Position numbers and translations under genes: made by a program. DNA of 64,000 nucleotides from Streptococcus mitis (GTDB lineage Bacteria; Bacillota; Bacilli; Lactobacillales; Streptococcaceae). The DNA lies in contig NZ_CAMIAF010000010.1 of assembly GCF_946190375.1 (NCBI RefSeq), positions 1 through 64,000 of the forward strand. Reading direction: 5' to 3'. The notes beneath the pieces were generated by a model. It did not search any database. It saw only the letters and a program-made list of their open reading frames with translations, and had not been told where the DNA came from. Positions within the stretch are counted from its first letter, which is position 1. Each line of letters opens with the position of its first letter. This document shows positions 8,644 through 16,310 of the stretch, piece after piece.

Positions 8644-8871
8644 ATGAAAAAGCTTACTTTCAATAGAAGTATTGGAAATATTCATTTTACATCTATCAAA
8701 GAAACATGGGATAGACCTATATTTTACAAAATAGCAAATTATATTTTGAATGATAGTAAAAACTGCAGTACTTGTGTGATTTACAATTATTGCACTCAAT
8801 GTCCGAGTATCGCACTATCTGAAATAGGGAATAGTAGAGATTGTTCTGCGATATGTAAAAAAACGCATTAG
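8644..8871 (+). pseudogene. C-terminal SPASM fragment of a radical-SAM maturase
   Basis: Only 75 codons remain. They contain G-N-I-x-F-T-S-I-K-E-T-W followed by Cys41-x2-Cys44-x5-Cys50-x2-Cys53-Pro and later Cys67-x3-Cys71. This spacing is that of the SPASM auxiliary [4Fe-4S] domain at the end of peptide-modifying radical-SAM enzymes. The radical-SAM core with its CxxxCxxC motif is entirely absent, so the product cannot be catalytic. The piece is in frame with the broken HTH gene upstream and lies 15 nt before an ABC exporter gene. Together they look like the leftovers of a ribosomally made, modified-peptide locus. Confidence 0.65.
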
Positions 8872-8886
8872 CAAGGAGTATCGTAT

Positions 8887-10398
8887 ATGCTACCATATCT
8901 TAAAACTATTAGATGGTATCTCTTCTTTAATTTTCTTTTTGGTGTAGTATCGAATATCTGCACAGCTTTGTTACCGTATTTCACGCAGGCATTAATCAAA
9001 GGGGATTATCAAGTAGCTCTATATGGTTACTCTATGTCAGTAGCAGGCTATTTGAGTTGTAACTATATCCAAATGATACTTGATTGGAAGCAGGGGATTA
9101 TCTTTTCGACTACTTTGAAAAATGAGTGGTTTCGTTCACTTCTGGGACTCAGCCATCACGATTTCAAGCAGAAAACAGTAGCAGAGTACATTTCCTATCA
9201 ATCTAATGACCTAGATTCGTTGGAAAAGGATTACCTTCCTCCATTGATGAGTTTTATCAAACAAATTTTACGTATCCTCATTTACGCTTTCATTATTAGC
9301 AGAACAATTAATCCTATTGTATCACTGATTTTAATCTTTTCCACTGGAATTAGTATTCAAATTCCTAAAATCGTTGGGAAGTTGACCGCTAATCGTAGAC
9401 AGGTTTACTTGAAAAAACAAGGAGATTACTATCGAACTTTGGAGGATTTGCTCATGGGACATCATTTGGTAAATAAACTAACTATGTCGCATTTTTTGAA
9501 TCAACAAAAGAGCTCTCTAAAGAATTTGCAGGATAAGTATTTTAAGTATGGTTTGACAAAAATTACAGGCATCTTATTGACAGGTGTTTCTTTTGAATTC
9601 ATTAGTCTTGTTCTGTTTATTTATTTAGCCTACTCTCTATCTCACCAGCAACTCGGTATTCCTGAGGTGGTGGCGAGTTTCGGATATATTAATGCTTTTT
9701 CTGAACCAATACAGGAAATCCTTTATGATTTACAAATGTTAGAGTCCGTAAAGCCTGTAATCAAGAGTTTTCAAAACATTGTTGGGAGACCCGTTTCAGT
9801 TCAAGCACCTCAACATTCTTTTGATACGATTACTTTGAAAAACATTTCCAAACAACTGGGAGAATCAAAATTGATAATTACTTTCGCTACGATTCAAAAA
9901 GGGGATAAAATTGCGCTTATTGGTAAGAATGGGTCTGGAAAAAGTAGTCTTCTCAACATTTTAAATGGAACAGATGAAGATTTTGAAGGACAAATTGTGC
10001 TAGATGGGCTTGTTTTGGACCATCTTTGGGGAAGATTCGGTATGATTCTGCAACAAGAACATACATTTATTTCGAGTTATGAAAATAATGTAACGCTATT
10101 CAATAGTTTCAATGAAAAATTCAGAGAAGAAGATTTTGAAAAAATTCCACCACAATCCCTATCAGGTGGTCAGCAACAACGAATGTATTTAAATCGTGAG
10201 AAAAATCGTAAAAATCCATTGCTTATCCTAGACGAACCTTTCTCTGCCTTGGATACTAATCAGTTTAAAATGGAATTGGAAAGAGTTCTGGAACTACCAA
10301 GTGCCGTCATTGTTACTTTACATCGCCAAAACGAATTATTAAGTAAGTTTGACCAAGTTTGGGAAATTAAGAATGGAGAACTTGTAATTTTGAAATAG
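8887..10398 (+). CDS. ABC exporter with fused membrane and ATPase domains
   Basis: Half-transporter of 503 residues. About six membrane helices occupy residues 1-280. The nucleotide-binding domain has Walker A G-K-N-G-S-G-K-S-S near 345, signature L-S-G-G-Q-Q-Q-R near 424, Walker B L-L-I-L-D-E-P near 441, and the switch His in T-L-H-R-Q. It is shorter than the usual 570-590 residues, mainly because the helical subdomain before the signature is reduced. It should export a peptide or lipid as a homodimer. Position after a SPASM fragment suggests it once exported a modified peptide. The reading frame is intact, with an AAGGAG site. Confidence 0.85.
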   Translation: MLPYLKTIRWYLFFNFLFGVVSNICTALLPYFTQALIKGDYQVALYGYSMSVAGYLSCNYIQMILDWKQGIIFSTTLKNEWFRSLLGLSHHDFKQKTVAEYISYQSNDLDSLEKDYLPPLMSFIKQILRILIYAFIISRTINPIVSLILIFSTGISIQIPKIVGKLTANRRQVYLKKQGDYYRTLEDLLMGHHLVNKLTMSHFLNQQKSSLKNLQDKYFKYGLTKITGILLTGVSFEFISLVLFIYLAYSLSHQQLGIPEVVASFGYINAFSEPIQEILYDLQMLESVKPVIKSFQNIVGRPVSVQAPQHSFDTITLKNISKQLGESKLIITFATIQKGDKIALIGKNGSGKSSLLNILNGTDEDFEGQIVLDGLVLDHLWGRFGMILQQEHTFISSYENNVTLFNSFNEKFREEDFEKIPPQSLSGGQQQRMYLNREKNRKNPLLILDEPFSALDTNQFKMELERVLELPSAVIVTLHRQNELLSKFDQVWEIKNGELVILK

Positions 10399-10684
10399 CT
10401 AAATTATAAAGAATAAAACGCATAGTATTAAGGAGAGATACCGTTTTTCCTTCTTCGGATAAGGAAACAAAAATTTCTTGCTTTCTCTATCTGTTCAATT
10501 GATAGATTTCGTCAGAGAAAGACTGTAAAATTTTTGATATAATGTTAAGGATGGACTGGCGGATACTTAGAGGATAATTTTCAAAAGAATAACAGGTGAG
10601 AAGAAAAATATGTAAGACTGGACAGAAGTCTCTCTACCATCATCCATGCAGAAACAAGATTATATGAAATAAAAGGAGTAACCA
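10399..10684. other. Intergenic region with a fragment of the RUP-type hairpin core
   Basis: No gene is visible. Near 10417 the string AAAACGCATAGTATT matches the arm of the hairpin at 28441 and 42556, but the second arm is degraded, so it may be an old RUP relic. A GATATAATG -10 element near 10535 may drive the DUF389 gene. Confidence 0.4.
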
Positions 10685-11734
10685 ATGACTGGAAACTATT
10701 CAACACGTGAATACCGTGAGAAATTATATGATGATCTTCATGTTCGATTAAGAGATACAGTGATTTTGATGTGTGCGATTTTTATTGCCTCTATCGGCCT
10801 AAATATGAATTCAACAGCTGTCATTATTGGAGCCATGCTAATTTCCCCTCTTATGACACCGATTGTTGGACTCGGATTTGGTTTAGCTATTTTTGATACG
10901 CGTTTAATCAAGCAATCTCTAGAGGTTTTATTTACTCAAGTATTGGTTAGCTTGCTTGTCTCGGCTCTGTATTTCTGGATTTCTCCCCTATCTTATGAAA
11001 GTAGCGAATTGATTGCACGAACCTCTCCAACCATTTGGGATGTTCTCATTGCTATTGCTGGTGGGATAGCAGGCGTCATTGGTTCAAGGAAAAAAGAAGC
11101 AAACAATATCGTGCCAGGAGTAGCCATTGCAACAGCTCTGATGCCACCTATTTGTACTGCAGGTTACGGTTTAGCTAATGGAAATGTACGATTTTTATTT
11201 GGAGCTCTCTATCTTTTCTTGATCAACTGTGTTTTTATCATGCTAACCAACATTGTTGGAACAAGAATTTTGATGAGAAAATCTCCCTTAAGTTCATTTA
11301 AAGAGCTAAATATTAAAATGAGAATTGGCTTGATATCCTTGATTGTATTATTGATTCTTCCAGCCAGCTATTCAGCAGTCACTCTGACGATAGATCAAGC
11401 GCGAAAAGAAGGAATCAAACAGTTTGTAGGAAAAGAGTTCGCCAATCATACGGTCATTAATCAAGTCTACAAGTCAAGGAACAATGAATTGGTCTTGACG
11501 GTTGTTGGAGATCCGATTTCAGAAGAAGAATTAGAAATGCTCCACCAAAAACAAGCCTCTTACGGTATTCAATCTGTTCAATTGAAAGTCAATCAAGTTC
11601 ATAATTCGACAAAATTAGACGGTGATACGACCAAGGAATTTTATGAAACCATTAACAAGTATATCGATCAAAAACTCTCTGAAAAGGATTCACAAAAAGA
11701 TCTCGTAAAAGAAAATGAAGCAGACAAGGATTGA
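10685..11734 (+). CDS. DUF389 (TIGR00341-like) membrane protein
   Basis: Protein of 349 residues with the DUF389 hydrophobic domain. Seen in order are an R-D-T-V-I-L-M start of the domain, I-G-A-M-L-I-S-P-L-M-T-P-I near residue 53, G-V-A-I-A-T-A-L-M-P-P near 155, six or more membrane helices up to residue 245, and a soluble C-terminal region of about 100 residues ending in a lysine-rich tail. The function of this family is unknown. An AAAGGAG site gives the start. It stands alone, followed by a hairpin shared with the convergent thrS. Confidence 0.85.
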   Translation: MTGNYSTREYREKLYDDLHVRLRDTVILMCAIFIASIGLNMNSTAVIIGAMLISPLMTPIVGLGFGLAIFDTRLIKQSLEVLFTQVLVSLLVSALYFWISPLSYESSELIARTSPTIWDVLIAIAGGIAGVIGSRKKEANNIVPGVAIATALMPPICTAGYGLANGNVRFLFGALYLFLINCVFIMLTNIVGTRILMRKSPLSSFKELNIKMRIGLISLIVLLILPASYSAVTLTIDQARKEGIKQFVGKEFANHTVINQVYKSRNNELVLTVVGDPISEEELEMLHQKQASYGIQSVQLKVNQVHNSTKLDGDTTKEFYETINKYIDQKLSEKDSQKDLVKENEADKD

Positions 11735-11831
11735 GGATATCGACCTTATCTAACTCATGAAAGCAAATCTTGGGAGGATATCATTTGTGGTGGTTTGACC
11801 AATCACTACTAGCTCAGATTAAATAAAATAT

Positions 11832-11864
11832 AAAAAGCAACAGCTGAAATAGTTGTTGCTTTTT
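11832..11864. terminator. Bidirectional terminator between the DUF389 gene and thrS
   Basis: AAAAAGCAAC pairs with GTTGCTTTTT, giving poly-T on both strands. It separates two convergent genes. Confidence 0.85.
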
Positions 11865-11897
11865 AGGTAGCTAGGATTTTATCCCAGGTTTTATCTC

Positions 11898-13841
11898 TTA
11901 TTTCTCAACGCGTGATTTGTTGGCGATATCAGCTAGGATAGCTTGAACAAAATCATCTACTGAGACAGTTTGTGTTTCTTTTTGGCCGTAGCGACGAACG
12001 TTGACTGTTCCGTCTTCCATTTCCTTGTCCCCAACGATCAATTGGTAAGGAATCTTGCTAGTTTGTGATGCACGGATCTTGAACTGCATTTTCTCATTAC
12101 GTTCATCCACATCAGCACGGACACCGCGGTCACGGAGTTTCTTCGCTACTTCCCATGCGTAGTCCACGTGTTTTTCGTTAGATACTGGGATGAGGGTTAC
12201 TTGGTGTGGTGCAAGCCATGTTGGGAAGGCACCCTTGTAGTTCTCAATCAAAATAGCTGTGAAGCGTTCCATAGTTGAGATAACCCCACGGTGGATCATA
12301 ACTGGACGGTGCTCTTCACCATCAGCCCCGATGTATTTAAGGTCGAAGCGTTCTGGAAGCAAGAAGTCAAGTTGGATAGTAGAAAGAGTTTCTTCTTTTC
12401 CAAGGGCGGTCTTAACTTGGATATCCAATTTTGGTCCGTAGAAGGCTGCTTCACCTTCGGCTTCAAAGTAGTCCACACCCATTTCATCAAGAGCTGCACG
12501 AAGCATAGTTTGGGCATTTTCCCACATCTCATCGTTATCAAAGTACTTGTGAGTATCTTGAGGGTCACGAAGAGAGAGGCGGAAGCGGTATTCAGTCAAG
12601 TTGAAGTCTTCATAAACATCGATAATCAACTGAAGGGCACGCTGGAATTCTTCTTGGATTTGTTCTGGAGTAACGAAGAGGTGACCGTCGTTGAGTGACA
12701 TTTCACGTACACGTTGAAGACCAGTGAGGGCACCAGATTTTTCATAACGGTGCATCATACCGATTTCAGCGATACGGATTGGCAATTCACGGTAAGAGTG
12801 AACATGGTGTTTGAAGACTTGGATGTGGTGTGGGCAGTTCATTGGACGAAGGACAAATTCTTCCCCGTCACCCATGTCCATAGTTGGGAACATGTCTTCT
12901 TGGTAATGATCCCAGTGACCAGAAGTCTTGTAAAGTTCAACAGAAGCAAGTGGTGGAGTGTAGACGTGTTGGTAGCCAGAAGCCAACTCTTTGTCTACGA
13001 TGTAGCGTTCCAATTCACGACGGATAGTTGCACCATTTGGCAACCAGAATGGAAGTCCTTGTCCAACTTCTTGAGAAATCATGAAGAGGTCAAGCTCTTT
13101 ACCAAGTTTACGGTGGTCACGTTCTTTGGCTTCTTCACGCATTTGAAGGTAGTTTTTCAAGTCTTTCTTGTCGAACCAAGCTGTTCCGTAAATACGTTGC
13201 ATCATAGCGTTATCGCTATTTCCACGCCAGTAGGCACCAGCAACGTTAAGCAGGTGGAAGATTTGGATACGACCTGTTGTTGGGACGTGTGGGCCACGGC
13301 AGAGGTCTACATACTCACCTTGACGATAGATAGTTAAACCGCCTTCGTCTTCAGAGTGTTCTTCAATCAATTCCAACTTATAAGGGTCGTTCTTGAAGAT
13401 TTCACGTGCCTCATCTTTAGTCACTTCTTCACGAATAGATGGGAAGTTTTCTTTGACGATTTTTTGCATTTCTTCTTCGATACGTGGAAGGTCTTCGTTA
13501 GAGATTTGACCAGCAGTATTATCTGTATCGTAATAGAAGCCGTCTTCGATGGCTGGACCAACTCCTAAGTGAATGTCTGGGAAAAGACGACGAGCTGCTT
13601 GGGCAAACAAGTGAGCAGCAGAGTGACGCAAGATTGGAAGAGCATCTTCGTGGTCAGGTGTCACAATTTCGATGCTTCCATCTTCAGTGATAGCACGAGT
13701 AGTGTCGATGAGTTTGCCGTTGAATTTACCAGCCAAGGCTTTTTTAGCTAGGGAATTGCTGATAGATTGGGCAATTTCAAAAGTTGTTACGCCAGCTTCG
13801 AATTCACGAACAGCGCCATCTGGGAAAGTAATGTTAATCAT
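11898..13841 (-). CDS. thrS: Threonyl-tRNA synthetase
   Basis: Class II synthetase of 647 residues, the normal length for streptococci. It charges tRNA-Thr in the cytosol. Domains in order are TGS (about 1-62), the editing/second additional domain with the H-S-A-A-H motif near residue 74, the catalytic core with R-P-M-N-C-P-H-H carrying the zinc-ligand Cys and the motif 2 stretch R-Y-E-K-S-G-A-L, and the C-terminal anticodon-binding domain. I start at 13841 because CTCCTT (13848-13853; AAGGAG on the coding strand) is correctly spaced. The longer frame adds nine unconserved residues. A T-box leader lies upstream. Confidence 0.97.
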   Translation of the reverse strand: MINITFPDGAVREFEAGVTTFEIAQSISNSLAKKALAGKFNGKLIDTTRAITEDGSIEIVTPDHEDALPILRHSAAHLFAQAARRLFPDIHLGVGPAIEDGFYYDTDNTAGQISNEDLPRIEEEMQKIVKENFPSIREEVTKDEAREIFKNDPYKLELIEEHSEDEGGLTIYRQGEYVDLCRGPHVPTTGRIQIFHLLNVAGAYWRGNSDNAMMQRIYGTAWFDKKDLKNYLQMREEAKERDHRKLGKELDLFMISQEVGQGLPFWLPNGATIRRELERYIVDKELASGYQHVYTPPLASVELYKTSGHWDHYQEDMFPTMDMGDGEEFVLRPMNCPHHIQVFKHHVHSYRELPIRIAEIGMMHRYEKSGALTGLQRVREMSLNDGHLFVTPEQIQEEFQRALQLIIDVYEDFNLTEYRFRLSLRDPQDTHKYFDNDEMWENAQTMLRAALDEMGVDYFEAEGEAAFYGPKLDIQVKTALGKEETLSTIQLDFLLPERFDLKYIGADGEEHRPVMIHRGVISTMERFTAILIENYKGAFPTWLAPHQVTLIPVSNEKHVDYAWEVAKKLRDRGVRADVDERNEKMQFKIRASQTSKIPYQLIVGDKEMEDGTVNVRRYGQKETQTVSVDDFVQAILADIANKSRVEK

Positions 13842-13919
13842 GATTTTCTCCTTATATTGGTTATCCATTATTTCTAAAGCAGAAGTGTTTCCCTATTTCG
13901 CAGTCTTAAATAAAGAAAA

Positions 13920-14129
13920 ACAAAAAGCGACATCCTCGAAAGGACGTCGCAACGTGGTTCCACCTTCATTTATGTACAACAAAAACTGTTGACACCTCTG
14001 ATTGGCTCTAACGTAGCCACCGTTTTATGTTTTCATAAAAGTAAGTAGAGTAGTATCAATTTAGACTTTCTATGCGTTTTCAGCAACCACGCACTCTCTA
14101 GTAGAAAGGGACTAAGTGACTTGTCTCTA
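13920..14129 (-). promoter_or_regulatory. T-box riboswitch controlling thrS
   Basis: On the minus strand AAGGTGGAACCACGTT (13951-13966) matches the T-box antiterminator consensus. It is followed by a GCGAC...GTCGC terminator hairpin (about 13927-13950) with a TTTTTGTTTTT tail. Upstream AGAGAG and GTGGTTGCTGAAAACGC resemble stem I elements. The leader should sense uncharged tRNA-Thr. I did not fix the specifier codon. Confidence 0.92.
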
Positions 14130-14135
14130 TGGATT

Positions 14136-14163
14136 ATTATAGCATGATTGTGAGATTTTTCAA
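14136..14163 (-). promoter_or_regulatory. thrS promoter
   Basis: TATAAT on the minus strand (14136-14141) with TTGAAA (14158-14163) and a 16-bp spacer, just upstream of the T-box leader. Confidence 0.65.
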
Positions 14164-14281
14164 GATATTTGTAGATTTTTTTGAATTTCCTTGTTTAGGG
14201 TGAGAATTAGGAATGGTACTCTTTAGAAGAAGTTGAGTATCTCCTTTATGCTAGTAAAGTAAAGAGAAATAAGTCAATCTG

Positions 14282-14310
14282 TTGACAAAGAAGTTAGTTA
14301 TTGGTAGAAT
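14282..14310 (+). promoter_or_regulatory. rpsO promoter
   Basis: TTGACA (14282-14287), 17-bp spacer, TAGAAT (14305-14310). It drives a leader of about 80 nt before rpsO. Confidence 0.75.
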
Positions 14311-14333
14311 AGGGAATGTCGTAAAGACAAATA

Positions 14334-14385
14334 ACTTCTTCTTGGTTACAGGCATGCCAACCTGTCACTCGGATGAAGCCAAATA
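14334..14385 (+). promoter_or_regulatory. Possible S15 autoregulatory leader
   Basis: The rpsO leader can fold TTGGTT-ACAGG...CCTGT-...AGCCAA, a two-part helix with an inner ACAGG/CCTGT hairpin. In several bacteria S15 represses its own message through such leaders. The resemblance is structural only. Confidence 0.4.
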
Positions 14386-14400
14386 AAAAGGAGAAACATC

Positions 14401-14670
14401 ATGGCAATCTCAAAAGAGAAAAAAAATGAAATCATCGCACAATATGCACGTCACGAAGGTGATACAGGTTCAGTAGAGGTTCAAGTTGCTGTCCTTACTT
14501 GGGAAATCAACCACCTTAACGAACACATCAAACAACACAAAAAAGACCACGCTACTTACCGTGGATTGATGAAGAAAATCGGTCGCCGTCGTAACTTGCT
14601 TGCATACTTGCGTAAAAACGACGTTAACCGTTACCGTGAGTTGATCAACTCTCTAGGACTTCGTCGCTAA
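14401..14670 (+). CDS. rpsO: 30S ribosomal protein S15
   Basis: Protein of 89 residues, full length for bacterial S15, which binds 16S rRNA in the platform of the small subunit and promotes assembly. The conserved G-D-T-G-S segment, the L-N-E-H-I-K-x-H-K-K-D motif near residue 38 and the R-R-x-L-L-x-Y-L-R-K-N-D-x-x-R-Y C-terminal signature are all present. Codon use is that of a highly expressed gene (CGT, AAC, GGT). An AAGGAG site precedes the ATG. It is monocistronic between a TTGACA/TAGAAT promoter and a terminator. Confidence 0.98.
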   Translation: MAISKEKKNEIIAQYARHEGDTGSVEVQVAVLTWEINHLNEHIKQHKKDHATYRGLMKKIGRRRNLLAYLRKNDVNRYRELINSLGLRR

Positions 14671-14778
14671 TCTTGCGTCTAAACCGTTTCTATACTTCGT
14701 TGGCTTCGGCTCGATGTACCATTAGTACAATCTTCGCCTCGTCGCCTAGTCTATAAACGGTTTATCCAGCAAGACTGG
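14671..14778 (+). repeat. rpsO 3' region with inverted repeat
   Basis: AAACCGTTTCTATA near 14684 pairs with TATAAACGGTTT near 14751. The CTTCGCCTCGTCGCCTAGTCTA segment (split here as CTTCGCCTCGTC plus GCCTAGTCTA, about 14731-14752) recurs near 14936-14957. No gene is seen. Confidence 0.5.
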
Positions 14779-14865
14779 AGCTCTCTGATTTTCAGAGGGC
14801 TTTTTACGTTGTCACCTTACCTTGGTATGCTCAAGTATAATCTTCGGTTACGGTTCCTAGCACTG
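14779..14865 (+). repeat. Direct repeat, copy 1, carrying the rpsO terminator
   Basis: The 87-bp unit begins with the hairpin AGCTCTCTGA/TCAGAGGGCT plus TTTTT and continues with ACCTTACCT...CTCAAGTATAATCTTC and GGTTACGGTTCCTAGC. The second copy at 16117-16203 flanks the other side of cadD with few differences. Confidence 0.8.
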
Positions 14866-15073
14866 TAAGGTAAAATAAACCAGATCTTCTCCCTTCGGGG
14901 AGATTTTTTTGTTTCACTAAAAATTTTGTACAACCTTCGCCTCGTCGCCTAGTCTACAAAGTTTTATCCATCAAGAATCATGATGCTAAGGGCGTAAGAA
15001 ATCCGTATGAAAATAGGGAAACGACACCGTGTTCGATGAACACAAGGAGTTTCATCTTTTTCACTAGGATTTT
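14866..15073. other. Non-coding repeat-rich stretch before cadD
   Basis: It contains a CCCTTCGGGG-type hairpin near 14890 followed by TTTTTTTG, a second copy of the TTCGCCTCGTCGCCTAG segment near 14937, and the string TTTCACTAGGATTTTAGCCC near 15059-15078, which recurs near 16085-16104. No open frame with a ribosome site is visible. Confidence 0.5.
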
Positions 15074-15117
15074 AGCCCTCTGAAAATCAGCTCTCTGATT
15101 TTCAGAGGGCTTTTTTA
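15074..15117 (+). terminator. Very stable terminator hairpin
   Basis: A perfect 17-bp stem (first arm AGCCCTCTGAAAATCAG) with a CTCT loop is followed by TTTTTT. It insulates the cadD promoter from upstream transcription and shares its 3' half with the two 87-bp direct repeats. Confidence 0.85.
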
Positions 15118-15195
15118 TTGAGGTTTTATCGGTCACAATTTTGGAGACTACAAAAACCTCAAATGGTATCAGCTAATGACACCATAAAGGTGCGT

Positions 15196-15224
15196 AGCTA
15201 CTCGGCTTGAAAAGCCGAGTAGCT
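15196..15224. repeat. Perfect 13-bp palindrome upstream of cadD
   Basis: AGCTACTCGGCTT and its exact complement are separated by GAA. It has no T-tract, so it is not a standard terminator. It could be a protein or recombinase site, or an RNA stem. Confidence 0.6.
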
Positions 15225-15261
15225 GTCTGCAAGCCCCCTCGGAGAGTCCACACTTTACGAA

Positions 15262-15287
15262 GTAAAGTATAATATGTTATACTTTAC
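15262..15287. promoter_or_regulatory. Operator-like dyad overlapping the cadD promoter
   Basis: GTAAAGTATAA and its exact inverse TTATACTTTAC flank TATG. The dyad contains TATAAT (15268-15273) and TATACT (15279-15284), so a bound repressor would block RNA polymerase. A third half-site, ACTTTAC, lies at 15252-15258. A metal-responsive ArsR- or TetR-type regulator is plausible, but none is encoded nearby. Confidence 0.65.
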
Positions 15288-15351
15288 ATGGAAGTAGTCA
15301 CCGAATTTCAGTTAGAAATTACTTTGTAACTACGTTTTGAGGAGGAGTAAA

Positions 15352-15426
15352 ATGCTTTCCTACGTTCGACATTACCCATTAGCGGTAGCTAAATTAATGT
15401 GTCTGTGCTCTCCTAAAATCTGCTGA
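15352..15426 (+). CDS. Cys-rich 24-residue upstream mini-ORF (candidate leader peptide)
   Basis: ATG is preceded by a strong GAGGAGG site seven bases away. The 24-codon frame ends in M-C-L-C-S-P-K-I-C and stops 30 nt before the cadD start, lying between the operator-like dyad and cadD. The product has no signal peptide or known family. Three Cys in its last nine residues could bind a thiophilic metal, or the Cys codons could make the ribosome pause. I infer a regulatory peptide; translation is unproven. It is too short to be judged by length alone, but the ribosome site is unusually good. Confidence 0.5.
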   Translation: MLSYVRHYPLAVAKLMCLCSPKIC

Positions 15427-15455
15427 TTTATTACTGACTAATACAGGAGGTTTTT

Positions 15456-16076
15456 ATGGGACAGACAATCATATCTGCTATTGGTGTTTATATTTCCACC
15501 AGTATCGATTATTTAATTATTTTAATTATTTTATTTGCACAGCTATCACAGAATAAACAAAAATGGCATATTTATGCGGGGCAATATCTAGGCACAGGCT
15601 TACTTGTAGGGGCCAGTTTAGTTGCTGCTTATGTCGTTAATTTCGTGCCTGAAGAATGGATGGTTGGATTGCTTGGTTTAATCCCTATCTATTTAGGGAT
15701 TCGCTTTGCAATTGTTGGAGAAGGTGAGGAAGAAGAGGAAGAAGAGGAAGAAATTATTGAAAGATTAGAACAAAGCAAGGCAAATCAACTGTTTTGGACA
15801 GTTACATTGCTGACAATTGCGTCTGGCGGAGATAATTTAGGTATCTATATACCTTATTTTGCTTCATTATATTGGTCACAGACCCTCGTGGCCTTGCTTG
15901 TGTTTGTAATCGGCATAATTATCTTATGCGAGATTAGTCGGGTGTTATCCTCTATTCCCTTAATATTCGAGACAATTGAAAAATACGAGCGAATCATTGT
16001 GCCCTTAGTATTCATTCTACTTGGACTATACATCATGTATGAAAATGGCACGATAGAGACTTTTCTGACCGTGTAG
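15456..16076 (+). CDS. cadD: CadD-type cadmium resistance transporter
   Basis: Membrane protein of 206 residues, the expected length for CadD, which exports cadmium (and sometimes zinc) in Gram-positive bacteria. It has five or six membrane helices. The conserved I-G-V-Y-I-S-T-S-I-D-Y start, the I-A-S-G-G-D-N-L-G-I-Y-I-P motif near residue 120 and the final membrane helix are visible. A central cytoplasmic loop contains nine consecutive Glu residues (near 90-100), which may bind metal. An AGGAGG site supports the start. It stands alone behind an operator-like dyad and mini-ORF, bracketed by direct repeats. Confidence 0.9.
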   Translation: MGQTIISAIGVYISTSIDYLIILIILFAQLSQNKQKWHIYAGQYLGTGLLVGASLVAAYVVNFVPEEWMVGLLGLIPIYLGIRFAIVGEGEEEEEEEEEIIERLEQSKANQLFWTVTLLTIASGGDNLGIYIPYFASLYWSQTLVALLVFVIGIIILCEISRVLSSIPLIFETIEKYERIIVPLVFILLGLYIMYENGTIETFLTV

Positions 16077-16116
16077 ATTTTTTTGTTTCACTAGGATTTT
16101 AGCCCGAGCTCAAATC

Positions 16117-16203
16117 AGCTCTCTGATTTTCAGAGGGCTTTTTGCGTTGGCACCTTACCTCGATATACTCAAGTATAATCTTCGGTTACGGTTCCTAGCG
16201 CTG
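16117..16203 (+). repeat. Direct repeat, copy 2, carrying the cadD terminator
   Basis: Second copy of the 87-bp unit found at 14779-14865. Its first 27 bases form the AGCTCTCTGA/TCAGAGGGCT hairpin plus TTTTT that should end cadD transcription. Confidence 0.8.
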
Positions 16204-16232
16204 CAAAATCAACTATATTCATTTTTCTCATC

Positions 16233-16266
16233 TTGTTACACAGTTGAAAATATGGTATACTTTTCA
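16233..16266 (+). promoter_or_regulatory. Promoter with overlapping dyad for the iron-type ABC operon
   Basis: TTGTTA (16233-16238), 17-bp spacer, TATACT (16256-16261). The -10 lies inside an imperfect dyad, TGAAAA-10 bp-TTTTCA (16245-16266), a layout expected for a repressor such as an iron or manganese regulator. The regulator is not identified. Confidence 0.55.
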
Positions 16267-16310
16267 TGAGAATTTTCTAAAATTTTAATATTCTATCAAA
16301 GGAGGTTTGC

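Noticed and set aside
12259-13751. Several plus-strand frames opposite thrS
   Set aside because: They lack ribosome sites and family signatures and lie antisense to a complete, conserved synthetase gene.
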